From assembly GCF_023101765.2 (NCBI RefSeq), contig NC_064213.1, positions 7,626,001 to 7,690,000 on the forward strand: a DNA stretch of 64,000 nucleotides. The letters are read 5' to 3'. The number at the start of each line of letters is the position of its first letter. The first letter of the stretch is position 1. The notes under the pieces were generated by a model. The model was not told where the DNA came from. It worked only from the letters and a program-made list of their open reading frames with translations, and did no database searches. Shown here one piece after another: positions 1-12,639 of this stretch. This DNA comes from Spodoptera frugiperda (lineage: Eukaryota; Arthropoda; Insecta; Lepidoptera; Noctuidae). A program made the translations under genes and the position numbers.

Positions 1-3000
1 ACCCGTTAAATTAAATTGTTATTACAAATTTATTGTAATAATTGATTAGTTAAATAACTAATGTGTTTTTTAATTAATTTTATTAAAAAAAATATGTATT
101 GAAAATAGAATTTATAATTTTGTTTTGATAGTCGATTTATTAAACACGACGCATTATTTAAAACGTTTTATGAATAATTTTGAATTTGAATTTGAAAATG
201 AAGTTTTAAGGACTTTATTGTTTTTAAACTAGTTAAATCAGATTTAAGTTTCATTGCTACTTTTATAACTAAAAATATACATATTTTTCTTTCCATTCTC
301 TGATTCGGTTTTGTATAGCAGAAATAATTACATTTGTTCCGGCTCCAAAGATTTTAAAACATACCTAAAGTAAATAATTGTTATCCTAACCCGACTAAAA
401 CATACGTGAAAATAATAAAGGGCAACCGCTTAAATATTCGTTTTTAAATTAACTATAAAACACATTAGCGTAAACCAGTCCAGTTAACCAATCAAAATGT
501 TTAATTCAAAACATACGTCGTTTGTAACGTCGTGAATGAAACCACACTAACTGGTTTGATGGTATTATAAAACTACATCTATAATTGGAATAAGACACCG
601 TCCCGTCCTACGCATTTGCTCGCAGTCAGGGCAGAGCTCGCGTAGGTAACTATAAACATAACAACATCAAATCGTTCGCCCTTTCAAGGCCACCTAATGG
701 CCGTGGTTTGGTAAAAAACGGTATCTAGGTATGAAAATAAACAGGTATTGTATGTAAGTTTGGGTGTTTAAAGTTAATATTTTATTTTGACATGTTTATA
801 ATCTGGTGTTAGGACGTTGAATTATTTTGAGAAGTCCTTAAAAATGTCTTAAGTTTCAAATTAAATGCATGATTTATGAGTATGGCTTGCAATATGTATG
901 AAATTTCAAGAGCCCACCGACCACCTCGGTCTCTGCCGATAACCTCTCGATACAGGAGTTCATTGTCGTCATGTTACATGTTGTTCTGTGTACTACAGCC
1001 GTGCCGATATCTAGAAAGCCGGAGACAACCCCGGCTTCGGAGATAAGCCAATATCTTTGGAATGTGGGAAGACAGAAATATACACGTATTTCTGTCTAGG
1101 TCATTTATTTCCTTAGTGTATTTTGGTCTAGTCATTGCTATAAAGGACATGTTTTTTCAGTTTACACAGAAAAGCAAGATAAATGAAGGTGACAGGGAAG
1201 GAAGTAAATAAAGCATAGGTGTCTAATATGCCTAGGATAGGACGAGGTGCACATATTAAATGGAACATTCAGAATTCGCCAGTCATTTTATGAGTCCCAA
1301 ATGTCAGGGGTCGAGCTTATTGCCTATACACCGGGAATTAACATGATAATTTCTTTTCCTGACTCTAGTTCAAACTAAACTAAGATTTCAAAATCTTATC
1401 CACAATGTTTAGGTAATCCATGTTCTAGAACGAATATTTAATTCAAAAAACTACCTATTTAAATTCAACTTCTTCCTACGTAATAAAAATGCAGTTTTAT
1501 AATTCACACACTCGTAAGAGTAGCGTGTTTTTGATGTTTCATTGAAACCAGTAACGTAAACAGGATATATATTTATGTACTGAGAGTAAATAAATACGGT
1601 ATTTAGTTATTTCAAGCAACTGTTGAAACGTTTATTTGGTTGCTTTGTTTTTGATTTGTAGATTCCGTTTAAGATGAGTTATGGAATTTAAATTGATTAA
1701 TTCATCTGGTTAGCGCATGGAGTTGGCGATATTCGTTGGGATTTCCCATATGCGCATTCCTATTCAGAGTAATGTCATTGAGTTTGGAAGACCGTCATAT
1801 CAATTTATAGTGTTTATTCCTTTTGATAAACTGGTATTTTGGTCTGTTAAAACCCCATTCGTAAGGTAACAAGGAAAGGTTACCGGTAATTATTACTTCA
1901 GTTGTACTTATATATGTACATGGAGAAACATAGTTTGTAAAGTCATGAGACAGTCTGCATGTATTGCAAAATATTTATATGAAAATCAAGAGAAGGAAAT
2001 AATTCTTTGTATCGCGCAACTACAAAAATATGTTCACACTAAAATACTTTTTAAGTGTGGAGAATCGAAATATTAACTTTACAGATTAGCCGATAGCCGT
2101 GGTGTGTGTATTAGACATTAATACAACCTAAGTCACGTACTTCTAAAATTTTAGAAAAACTAGTCTGATAATTTGTGCTTATTGCATGCAATTTCTGACC
2201 CACCCCGCAAAGCAAGGGTGAAAATAAAGGCTAAATCTCTTATGAAGAGATCCATAGTAAAACACTGCTGTCAACGGCATTTAATGATATATTAAAGTAA
2301 GGATGAGAAAATAATCTGTCAAAAACCCTGCATTTTATATAGGCCGGTAAACGAGCAGACGGATCACCCGATCACCTGAATTCTCTAACCAGAATTTCTC
2401 TTGCAGACTAAAAAAGTGTATTATAGACCATTAGACCTTCGTAGGTCTGCATTTGCCTATTGTAATCATATTTATTTCCATCGCATATCATGTTACTATG
2501 TAGTCAGCGTAGGTAGAATATAGGACTTAGTCAGGTGTTACCTAACCATGACAACATGACATCATAGATAATGGTCAGTTAATGAAGTTGCTGAACAATA
2601 TTTGAACTGAAAATTGATACGTCAGTTGTCAGGTAAATATTTTGTCTACGGTATCATATGAATGTCATGTCGTCAATCAATAGAAATGGTAAATTCGATC
2701 GTTTTGTTTTGGAATTTATCTGCAGTTTGGTAATAAGTTTTCTTATACATATGTGCATAAAGTATTTTTCGCTTTGGCAAATTAATGATACCTATATCAT
2801 TAGATTTGGCTTGATATTCTTCAATAGTGAGTATTGAGTGAGGCTGACGTATACAAGAGTTCCCAACACTATTATTTTTGACTGACAACCAGTGAAAAGC
2901 TAATAACGTCACGCTTGCGTGTCTTCTGAGAAAAAAAACAGGCAGAATGCCGTTACGTAGAAGAATCTTTTTCCGCAAAAAATATAAAACGAGATATCGT

Positions 3001-3372
3001 ATCGTCTTGACGTAAATGTATATCAATTAAGTTATATCTACGGTCTAGGCGGTTTTCCTCAATATTGATTTTATTACAGTCTCGATTGTATTCCACATTT
3101 TCCTGACATTTAAACCTCATTAATTCAGAATCACGAATACTCTTGTTTGAATTCAATGTTTTCTTACGTCGCTCACGAATGAATACGTCAACCTATACGG
3201 CTGTGTGTCACTGTATTATTCTGTTACAAGACATACATAGTTATACATTCGTATCTACTCGTTTAATCATCCGTAAAAAAATAAACACAACTACGGTCGC
3301 TAGAAATACCAGTGGTTGGGATTGGGAAATTCATCTGAGTAATGCCCTAATCGTGATATAAAGCGTACATAC
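1..3372. other. Gene-free stretch, AT-rich
   Basis: No open frame with credible splice sites or family resemblance was found. A short hairpin-like pair of CCTACGC / GCGTAGG arms lies near 607-646, and a GC-richer patch near 910-1045 contains an imperfect inverted repeat (GCCGG...CCGGC). If the leftward gene with first exons at 11950 and 37428 continues past the window edge, this is probably intron. Confidence 0.4.
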
Positions 3373-3469
3373 CTAGCTGGCAGACGTGGAACTGTGGTGT
3401 AGTAGCCATTGGCCCACTGTGAGAACTGTCCTGACTTTCTGACCTGGGTCGCCAACTCGCGTCACTTAC
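3373..3469 (-). CDS. Candidate internal exon of the leftward gene
   Basis: On the minus strand a long pyrimidine run ending in TTCCAG precedes a 97-base segment that is open in only one frame (phase 0 in, phase 1 out; 32 codons, rich in Ser, Gln and Pro). It ends at CTAG|GTATGT. The GC content is higher than in the surroundings. A caution is that the acceptor is followed by GTAAGT, so the same bases also look like a donor. Phase 0 entry does not fit a direct join to the phase-1 first exons at 11950 or 37428, so at least one unseen exon would be needed. It could join the 27-base frame of the 18576/25946 first exons in phase. Product not recognised. Confidence 0.3.
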
Positions 3470-4721
3470 CTGGAACAAGAAAAAAAAACGTTAATTTAAT
3501 CATTATAAGGCATAAGTAACTATATTAGTAGGGTAGTAATAGGATGAAAACATGATAATTAATTCGATGGTAGTGATCCCACGCGATTGAGATTGTGATG
3601 TTGTTACCGATAAATGGGTCAACGTATCCTTATTTTTTATAAGGGGAAACCTCTGAGAGGTCCTTGACTGTCTGGAACGCTGGGGTGAAATACTCACAAG
3701 CTCCCCTCAATTTTTCCCATCGGTGAATACAAACTCCTTTTCCGCAATTCAAATAACTGGCTGTTTATACTTTTTTATTTTGAATTCAGAACACGTTGAC
3801 GTTTCTATCTTTCTGCACACGCTTTTGCCGCCAACGTAAAATAGCAACTGGCATAGCGGTAGAGGTAAGTTTTTAATTTTATAAAAAAAGGTTGGTATTG
3901 TTTAGATTAATTAGAGTGCTTATTGTTTAGATTTATACAGTTCAGTAGAACGAACAGATAAATTAATGACAGTCTCTAAACCAAGAGCGTAGGTTTGTCC
4001 CCTTCTCCGATGAACTTAGGTACAATAAATATAATTGTATGATAACACGTCAATGTTTGTCTGTGTCCCCGGAGTTGCCAGACGTATTGGCAAACTAATT
4101 ATTATTGAACCACTACAAATTAATTACTTACCTATAGAAATGTCCATTATAATGTTCTACAGGAAGCCAATTTTATTCTAAAACAATGATGTTATTGTCG
4201 TTATTACTAAAAAACTTATTGTTCCGCGAATGCGTCGCCTACGCAACCAGATTTCTAATTATTGCGAAAAAAACTGTTTAGGTAAATTTTTGTTCTGCAA
4301 TTTTTTTAGATTCTATATTTAGGTGAACGCGTAATCAGGTAAAATTGGAAGAATAACTTTATACATTCATATTTACAAAGTAACATTTCGAAAACTTAAT
4401 CAGTCTTATTTGTTACGAGTGACACAGTGAGTCTGACTGGAATTTCCTTAACAATCAATTTAATCAGAATGGTTTCGTATTATATCTCTGTCACTCTCGA
4501 TAAAGTCGCCTTATCATTGACCTATCGCTTCATAACCCTGAGTAGGGCAAAGAGTATGAAATACTCGTCTGGTACTTAAATAAAAGATGAACTGTGAACT
4601 CCCGAATCAGAATATACCATTATTTTCTTTATTGTAATTTAAACAAATACCTAGATTTATTTTTATTAATTTGTAGGTCTAGACGCATGTTTATTCATAT
4701 GAGTCTATTATGCTTATTTGG

Positions 4722-4803
4722 ACTCAGTAAGAGTCTGACACTCCCTCTCATCTCGCCCAAGGCGGGAGAAGAAACTGGATGACTCTCCCCACGCAAAAAA
4801 AAA
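4722..4803 (+). mobile_element. LINE 3' tail fragment (common noctuid family)
   Basis: A 5'-truncated copy with the family core TCAGTAAGAGTCTGACA, then CGCCCAAGGCGGGAGAAG and TGGATGA, ending in an A-run. It is the shortest type of copy in the window. The family is defined by the long copy at 12800-13324. Confidence 0.8.
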
Positions 4804-5560
4804 CATGCTCATATGAGCTACGATTGCGTTGATGAGTAAATGCTTAAAACACACGGTCAGACAAATACTAATCCCTACATAGTAATCTTAGAAACAAAGG
4901 TTTATCGACCACAAAACACCATTTAATGGAAAAGTAGAACTATGTACTTTACATGAAAGAGACATCCAGTCTGAAAGGACCGGGGTCTATTTATAAACGT
5001 AGACACATGATGATCATTATATAAGATTCCTATTGTAAATCAATCTGCGTATTATCTGTGCAAGTACTAGGCTGACATGAGCTCGCAGGAGGTATTATGT
5101 GACGCTAGGACAGTATTCTCGCGGTCGATAACAATTACTGGTAATATGTAATAGGACACGCACCGGTGCAATTATATGGCGTTTATGTTTTGGTTTTATG
5201 TGTTTGTAATTGGTCATCCTTGTGATATGAACGATAAGGAAATTACGAGAAGAATATTGACATTCGAAATTCGAATTATCGTTCTCATTTATTTATTTAA
5301 TGAATAGAACGGTACAAACCAATGCACTACCGTACTCAATACATTAATATAAAGAATAATTAAATAAACAAAATTGTATTTTTTTTGATGTCAGATTATT
5401 TAAAAAAATCATCAAATAGTCTACTTTGACTATGCCAAATTAATATCTACGTAACACACTTTAATATGTCAGATAAAATTAACTAATATTTAAAGTAATC
5501 CAAGACAATCGTACCTATACATTTTTTAATTGTGAGGTAACATGTTACTATAGTCATTCA

Positions 5561-5606
5561 TGACGTCACAGTCGTTAAAGGTCTTTTGATTAGGAATGTG
5601 ACGTCA
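5561..5606. promoter_or_regulatory. Pair of perfect cAMP-response elements
   Basis: Two full palindromic TGACGTCA sites occur at 5561-5568 and 5599-5606, 38 bases apart, in otherwise AT-rich sequence. TGACGTCA is the known CREB/ATF site. Any enhancer role for the leftward gene is inference. Confidence 0.45.
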
Positions 5607-6115
5607 CACGTTTACATACGGTGTAGTAATCTCGGATATTGTTAATTGAAATTAGTTTTTCCATAGTTTGATTACATAAAGTCTTAGGTATAGGTTTACA
5701 ATGTCAAAAATGTTCTGTCGATATTTAGGATTTTTTTAAATATTATTATTACTACATATTTCAAAAAAGTATTAAGTACATAATAAGACCTTGACATAAC
5801 AGTTGATCATTACAAGATTTTATTACGTTTCAGTTAACTGCAACGATGTTGCATAATAATTAATAACTATTATGTCGCAAAAGTATTTAAAACAACAAAA
5901 CTTAATTAAAAATAATTACTAACAGACAGTAAGAACTATATTGTTACTACATATTTTTAATTAGAATTTCCATATATCTTCGAAACGTTAAAATGTCAAA
6001 GATTGATTAAATGTTATATTCAAATAATTTAATCCCGATGTAACGTCACATATTTTAATCCCCGAAGGAGTGGAGTTGTGTTTTCACTATTCTAATAGAG
6101 GGCTTAGGGTGTTTT

Positions 6116-6216
6116 TCCACCAGAGATGTGCTACACAGCTATGCTACGAAGATGTAACAGCGAGTTGTAACAGTAAGATGTGCAGCTCGAATATGCGATG
6201 TATTGTCTCTGGTGGA
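6116..6216. mobile_element. Small MITE with CCACCAGAGA inverted ends
   Basis: Eleven-base inverted ends (TCCACCAGAGA ... TCTCTGGTGGA) enclose about 80 bases, and the similarity extends weakly outwards. Target duplications were not clear, so the superfamily is left open (hAT is possible). Confidence 0.5.
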
Positions 6217-7627
6217 TGAGCACTCCTATTCCTAAACTCCGTGTTATTTCTAATTTTTTTTTTCGAAAATCCATAACTAATACTTTGCTAGATCTCTCAC
6301 ACGACACTTGAAGAACAAATCAGTTAATATTTAATCACCTGTGTTTTAATATTACGAGTAGATTGCTTGTAAACTTGCAAAGGTGTTGTACACTTCCGTA
6401 TGGCTTAGATTAAGGTTAAATATCACACATGTATATTATTATTAGTCTATTAAATAATTACTTTTTATGTCCTAAGTATGTGACTAATAAGGAAATGTAT
6501 TGAAATATAACCTATTTAACTACACTACAATATCATCGAGTAAAATAATGAAAAGTTGGATAATACAAAAAAATATTTTGCTATAAGTTAAAAACAATCA
6601 ATTACCTTCACAATTTGAGAAAAGTTAAACTTTCATCCGAAACTAAAACCCACAAAGATATTAATTAAAGATATTAAATAATTATTCTACTATCGAAAAC
6701 GTAAGAAGAATGTTGTTTATTTATACAACAGCGTTGAACCGATGCGTTTCATTGGTCGACTGCAAACGGAACCTTGACTCATTCTCCAAATAGATAGTTC
6801 ATCGTAAACTTATAGAGCAACATGTCTGCTTGATATTAGTGTCGAGTTCAATAAATACATCTGTCTAAAAGCTTTGAAGTGAATTTGATAATTAAATCAA
6901 TAAAAATAGTACCGATTTATCTTAATAGGCACCTATTGGAAGTCTTTATTACAGTAGGTCAAGACTATTCAGACTTTATACTGATTTAATGAGCACTAAA
7001 GTAAGGAGGTTGCACTAACAGAACCGTTATAGGCACATTGGAACGATATTTCAAATCGTTTTGAAAATAGAATAATAAATACAAGAGCTATCGGCTGCTT
7101 TCACACGAAAAAAAATAGTTTACTCAGTGATTTATAGACTGGAAATTTTTCTTGGATTTTTTAAACATAACATAATATAATTGTAATAATAATTTATTAA
7201 ACCAATAGTTTACTATTACGTACGCAAGAACCAGTCGCATGTGGGAATATTGAGTACAAAGTCTATATTCCATCACAGGGTCAGATAAACATTATTTAAC
7301 TAATCGTAATATCTTAAAATAATACAGAGTCTACAATATAATATTATGTTCCGGGTTTTTGTGAACCATTTAGTTGTTACAACTAAATACTTTTAAAAAC
7401 ATAAAAATAAAATTAAAACTCAATCAACTGTCATTAAGATAACAGCAACATGACTCGTCTATGGTTCATTAATGGCCGTCGTTATCTATGATACGAGATG
7501 CGTGGATGTTCGCTGATCAAATGCACTAAAACTAATATATGTGCTGATAATATGATAACCTTTTTGTAAGTGCATTAAAGTTAGTTAAACATCAAACATT
7601 GTCGATAGGATTACTTATTTTATTATA

Positions 7628-8047
7628 CAATGTGATAGGGTTGAGACTTCTAACCCGTTAAGGCTGAATACTACATCTAATTTTATCGACAAAAGTCGGG
7701 GGTCGAAGGGGCGAATCCCCTGCCCCCTAAAAGTTATGGCTATTTTAATATTTTCTTTACTTTTTTTTATATCAAAGGTTGTATGCGTCGTAGAAACAAA
7801 AAAAAAAATGGTAAACAAACGGTAGCTAATAACCTCGGCTAACTAATTCATTACTTTTTTCATAATTATGTTTGATAATGTTTTGGTGAGAAAAAAAAAT
7901 CATTTGTGAATTATTTTTACCGAAAAAATCACGATTTTTCAATATTTTCAATTAGGGGTTCAATGCCCCCATATTATTTTTTTTGTCGATAAAATTAGAT
8001 GTAGTACTCAGCCTTAACGGGTTAGAAGTCCCACGCCTATCACATTG
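7628..8047. mobile_element. MITE, TA target duplication (Tc1/mariner type)
   Basis: Long inverted ends of about 65-70 bases begin CAATGTGATAGGG and end CCTATCACATTG. They are flanked by TA at 7626-7627 and 8048-8049. The arms share TAACCCGTTAAGGCTGA and ATCTAATTTTATCGAC. The centre is AT-rich and noncoding. TA duplications and long inverted ends are typical of non-autonomous Tc1/mariner elements. Confidence 0.8.
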
Positions 8048-8743
8048 TAGAAATCGTAGTTAATGCACATAACGTTATGCCTACCTACGTTCTACATTTA
8101 ATAGATAATCTTATGTACTATTATGTAATATGAATATGGGGCACTTTACAATAATTTAAACCTCTTCATAAGTCTGAAAAATACTATGCTGAAAACCGCG
8201 TCAAAATCGGTTCAGCTGAACCCGAGATAATCACGTACAAACATACATACAGGTTCAAAGGGAAATTTGATGCACAACATTAGGTACAATTTTAGACTGT
8301 ATTTAAATTTAACTCTGGATCTTTTTGATCCAATAGCCGGAAACACGACTGTTGAACTTGTAGACATAATTTTGATCCTACGCAGATAGTATGTACCTAT
8401 TAATTTGTTATGATATAAATTATATACAACATATTTGTTGTTATAAAAGGAAACTTGATTACCTTATCAATCCTATACAGCTGACAATTATATAAGTATA
8501 ATGCGATAATACCATCGAACAGAGACACTTAAACTGAAAAGCCATATCTATTACTGTAATACAACGTAATTAATTAAGTAGGTAAATGAAATAAATTCAA
8601 ATTCATTTATTTTCGTGAACACAGGGTACAATGACCTTATAAGTATAGTGGTTGGTCTAGTTTAAATTATATTTAAATAACTTTTCAAACATTTTGCATC
8701 AAAACATTTTAATTAAAAGGTTCCATCACTCTGGGTCTGGGTC

Positions 8744-8900
8744 TTTTTTTTGCGGAGGGAAAATTATTAAATGACTTTAGGCGGGACAAGAAGGAGTGTC
8801 ATACTCTTACTGACTAAAAACAACCCCGTTCCTACTCTTGCTTTTCTAGGCGGAGCCCAGGTAAACCCGCCAGGCAGCCCGTAGCTCCGGATCGATCACC
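8744..8900 (-). mobile_element. LINE 3' tail fragment
   Basis: The T-run at the left end is the minus-strand poly(A). It is followed by the complement of the family core (GTGTCATACTCTTACTGACT, a diverged version) and of the CGGAGCTACGGGCTGCC segment. A 5'-truncated, noncoding copy. Confidence 0.8.
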
Positions 8901-11844
8901 CTAGATTTGAAGACCCATTTTAATGCTGAACTTTTATAACCGATCTATATCCAAAATGTCAGGATATCTGACAGAAATTCAACGCGTAAAGAACATGAAA
9001 CGTAAAGAAGCCAAATTTCCATATAACTTATGCCACAGATTTCTCCAATCAAATTTAATTTCAAATACAACTTAGAATATAGAATAAGCACCAACATCTA
9101 TTGTTGAATATCCTTTAACGTTTAAAAGGGAACTTAGCTAGCAATAGTGTGATAGAAATTCAATCCGTTTTGTTTGAACAGACATTTTTCAATTAAAACC
9201 TCCGTGCTACTGCAATAGACATATACATACATACAGCTTGACCCGGCATGGCTCACATCGGACGTCTCACAAAGGAATAAATTAAATCGTACCGCTAGGG
9301 AACTCTCCTTTGACAAACTAATATCACAATCGATATTAGAAATAGATTTTAATTTAGTTCGTTTTAAGCTTCAATTTTGCAAGTCAATATTAGATTATAT
9401 TGTTGTGTGTTTCACTCATGAAATATTCGAGAATATTACAAAGTTTTCATTGCAGTAAAAGTGCAAAGAAAACCTCTCTAACATAGTGTCTATAACTGCC
9501 TTTCTCTGCATTGACGATAATTTTAGATATTGATTAGAAATCAACGCATAAAACATTAAATAAGACTAACTAGACTACAAATGTGCGAATTGTTCCACCT
9601 GTGAAGCCGTCAAATCAATTGTATATGTATCGATTGTTGCGATTTATATCAAATATGTATATGTATTAAACTTTCATTGTAGGTTCTAGGTACCTGACAA
9701 CTAAAGAAAATCTTCAAAATGTAACTTAACTATTTACCAAATACTTGATGTTTTAATTCTATTTTAAACAGGTTGTATGAAAAATGAGTTTAGGTAATAC
9801 TACACGAAGCCTATACAAAAAATAAATAAATGCTCATTTTCACTAAAACCGAACAAGAAACTCGTTAAGAGAGAAAAGGATTGATTGGCGGCAGCCCTTA
9901 GCGGCGTCGGGGGTAACGTACTGACCTGAATAGTTTTTACTCGACTGTCATATGGCACAATACGGCCAGTACTTATTCTTTTACGATACACATCGGACAA
10001 AGAAATCACATTTTCTTTCACATTATTAACACAGTAATAACAACATATTGATCACTGTAACATTATTGTTATTTTAAAATGGTACTATAAACTTTTAAGA
10101 GAGGTTTCAAAGAAACCTTGAAAACTGTAATAATTGAATATCTATTCACGCAACTAAGCATCTCATTATTCTACCAAAAATAAACAAAGATAATAAAGAA
10201 ACGTTGTGAAATGAACTTCAAACCATTCGACGTTTTCCCTTTTTAAAAATCGTTTATTTTCTGCTATAATACTTAAATACGTACCGAAAATGGCCGCGTT
10301 GGCCGCCGAGTGGTAAATTTAACACTTTATTATATTTTCACTGATCATATCGAGAAACTAATAACATTTTTTATAACAAACAGATGAAGCGATAGCCGAA
10401 CGGAAATGAAAGAAGTGGAGACCCAAGACGTTTTACCAAGTCACTTCACGAACGCCTAATGACGATGTGGTCGTTGTCAAGTTGTCAATTATGAAAGAGA
10501 TAAACCAACGTTTCATTATCTATGTATCATCTTTTTATTTCACTGCAATTAATATAGCAGTGAAATAAAAGATGATACCGCAATTAATATTGCAGTGAAA
10601 TAAAAAGATGATAGCCTTAGAGACCGCTTTATCCCATACTTACAAGGTATGCGTAACATATGACACATATCGCGTAAAATCCGCATGTTTACCCGAAGAG
10701 AAAATTACGAGGTAATTTTCTTATTGATGATTTGTTGTATAGTTTATTACATAAGTACTTAATACACACATTATAGAATAAGTGTTGCCTGGATTATATA
10801 GAAATCTGATAGTCTAATTACTTCCTTAGTCTCTCATGCAACTATTCCCACGATCGATCGAGCGAATGAACGATGAAAAACTAATATCTCTGCATCGATG
10901 TCATTTTTGTCCAGTATGTCAATAATCAATAAAAAATCTTTGGATTAAGACTAGATATTAATTTAAGCCGTAAATCGATAAGTAGGTTATTTATCAATTA
11001 AAATCCCATAGAATTATGTCATTAGAACACATCAATTTTGCAAGAAATTCCATTCATTCCCCAACGGCATTTGGTGGTTCCCCGTCAACTGATAACGTAT
11101 CACAGTTCCCACTTCATTAATTAGTAGTGAAGCTATTTATGTAATAACTTGTTTACGATAGCAAAAGTAAAGTTATTCGTCACAAGGTGACTTACCTACA
11201 TTTCAGACATAGGTAGTGTGCAATTCAGAAAATATTTCGGTTTTACAACGGACAAAAAATGTAGTAATTAGAACAAGTGTCGGGTTTCAATTAAAAGAGG
11301 ATCGTATATAACATGTCTGCGTCCTTTGTGAAAGGTTTAGTTCCAGTGTGTGAACAGGAGTGTAGCCGTGTAAAGTGAATCCGTGCACATGGCTGCGGCT
11401 CCCAGCAACCTCCCAAGCAGGACCTTTTCTAAATTTATCCCGGCGTCCAATCGATATACCCTCACTTCCCTGTGCCGTCTAGACAGCCATGTCCATACCT
11501 ACTCTCTACCTAATATTATACTTTTCCCGCCATACAATTTTGTGCAATTAACGCAACAGACTGTATATAGGATACGCGTTCCGTGTTTACGTATTCGTGA
11601 ATTATTTTCTCGTATGATAGTGTGTGATATATAGCCTAATTGTGCTCCAATTTTGGACAGAGATAACGTACTGTAAACAAAACACGTACCGTGTTCCAAG
11701 CCACTAGTATTAAATGAGATTAACTTTATAATAACTGAACTACATATTTTCTGTTCAATTTAATTTAAAGCGGTTGGAATAGCAGAGCCGCTGCAGCTGT
11801 ATTTACGAATAAGGTATTGAAACAGTTAGATGCCGGGCGCTTAC
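8901..11844. other. Gene-free stretch between MITEs and the first exon at 11950
   Basis: Nothing codes convincingly. It holds the inverted repeat at 10528-10612 and, on the plus strand near 11306, a TATATAA box followed by an ATG-rich leader. That leader could not be tied to a splice site or protein family. Confidence 0.4.
10528..10612. repeat. Fold-back repeat with three copies of a 22-mer
   Basis: The outer arms ATCATCTTTTTATTTCACTG and its complement are perfect. A third copy, one T shorter, sits in the middle in the orientation of the right arm. The spacers CAATTAATAT are also shared. It can form a cruciform, and may be a tiny MITE or a template-switch product. Confidence 0.75.
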
Positions 11845-11950
11845 CGTTAATGCGTCTGTCGGACAAAGTATCCTCCTCGTCCCACCAGGGTTGGTCGAGA
11901 ATCCTGCGCGTCGGAGGACGGTCGAAATTGCCGTAATATTGAAACTCCAT
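11845..11950 (-). CDS. First coding exon (isoform B) of unrecognised leftward gene
   Basis: An ATG at 11950 opens 35 codons plus one base, ending at AACG|GTAAGCG, a strong donor in phase 1. The peptide is acidic and aromatic (PPTRRILDQPWWDEEDTL at residues 12-29), unlike random AT-rich translation, and the segment is GC-richer than its surroundings. Stop codons lie further upstream on the minus strand, which fits a true 5' end. A GC-rich leader region at about 12150-12350 fits a promoter or 5'UTR. The other first exon at 37428 ends in the same phase, so both may splice to one shared exon beyond or near the left edge. I do not recognise the protein family; a membrane or signalling protein with alternative N-termini is only a guess. 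Confidence 0.55.
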
Positions 11951-12099
11951 TTTATACACTTTCTGTCTAGTTTAGCACGACTTTCTTTTAGAGAATTTTA
12001 ATTGCACGACACTGTAGGCACAAACACCACGCCACCTTTAACGCGTATGCGATACTGATTTGTTATTAAGTCTTCGCAACCAGACATAAATGAGATAAA

Positions 12100-12480
12100 C
12101 GATTGACGCTGAATAATAACACATAGGGTCATTATTATTGACAATAGTACGGTAAGTCGCTCGATTGTCGCCGGCTTGTGTGTGATAACGTTTGCCCGAC
12201 GTTGTTTTTCGCTGTCACCTTGTGTCCACGGTGGCTGTGTGTTTGATCTTGTCGTGTGAACAACCGGAGGCGAGCACACTGCAGCCACTTGCACAAATAT
12301 ACGGGAAGGAGACGCGAGATTGCCTGTCTTTCACCATTCACTACGTCTTATTGTACGCGAATACGTATCGAGCGGTTTATTGAATTCTTAGAAGTATTTA
12401 TTAATTGTTCGTTTTAATTACAGGTACGTATGTGCTGTGACATGTGCCGTGCTGAAACTAGAGTGACAATATAATACTTT
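12100..12480 (-). promoter_or_regulatory. GC-rich leader/promoter zone for the 11950 exon
   Basis: A GC- and CpG-richer island stands in AT-rich DNA directly upstream (minus sense) of the ATG at 11950. Several GCAGT/TCAG initiator-like triplets are present, but none has a DPE at +28, so no single start site is assigned. Confidence 0.35.
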
Positions 12481-12639
12481 AAGTGGGTAAGTGGGTATCT
12501 TTTGTTGGCATAGCTTAGGTTGGCCTTTGCTGCCACGAAAATCGGTCACGTTTCAATGAAAATGATAACAGGGAAATTTTATTTTTGTGTATGTAGGTAG
12601 ATGTGGCTTTAAGGCTTTATGACTATTAGCATTTCGACC

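Noticed and set aside
9800..10021. Minus-strand frame ending at a CAG|GTCAGT donor-like site
   Set aside because: It has no ATG (starts at GTG), and no upstream acceptor gives an open phase.
11383..11634. Plus-strand 83-codon frame downstream of a TATATAA box
   Set aside because: No donor in frame, no family resemblance, and the TATA-to-start spacing is poor.
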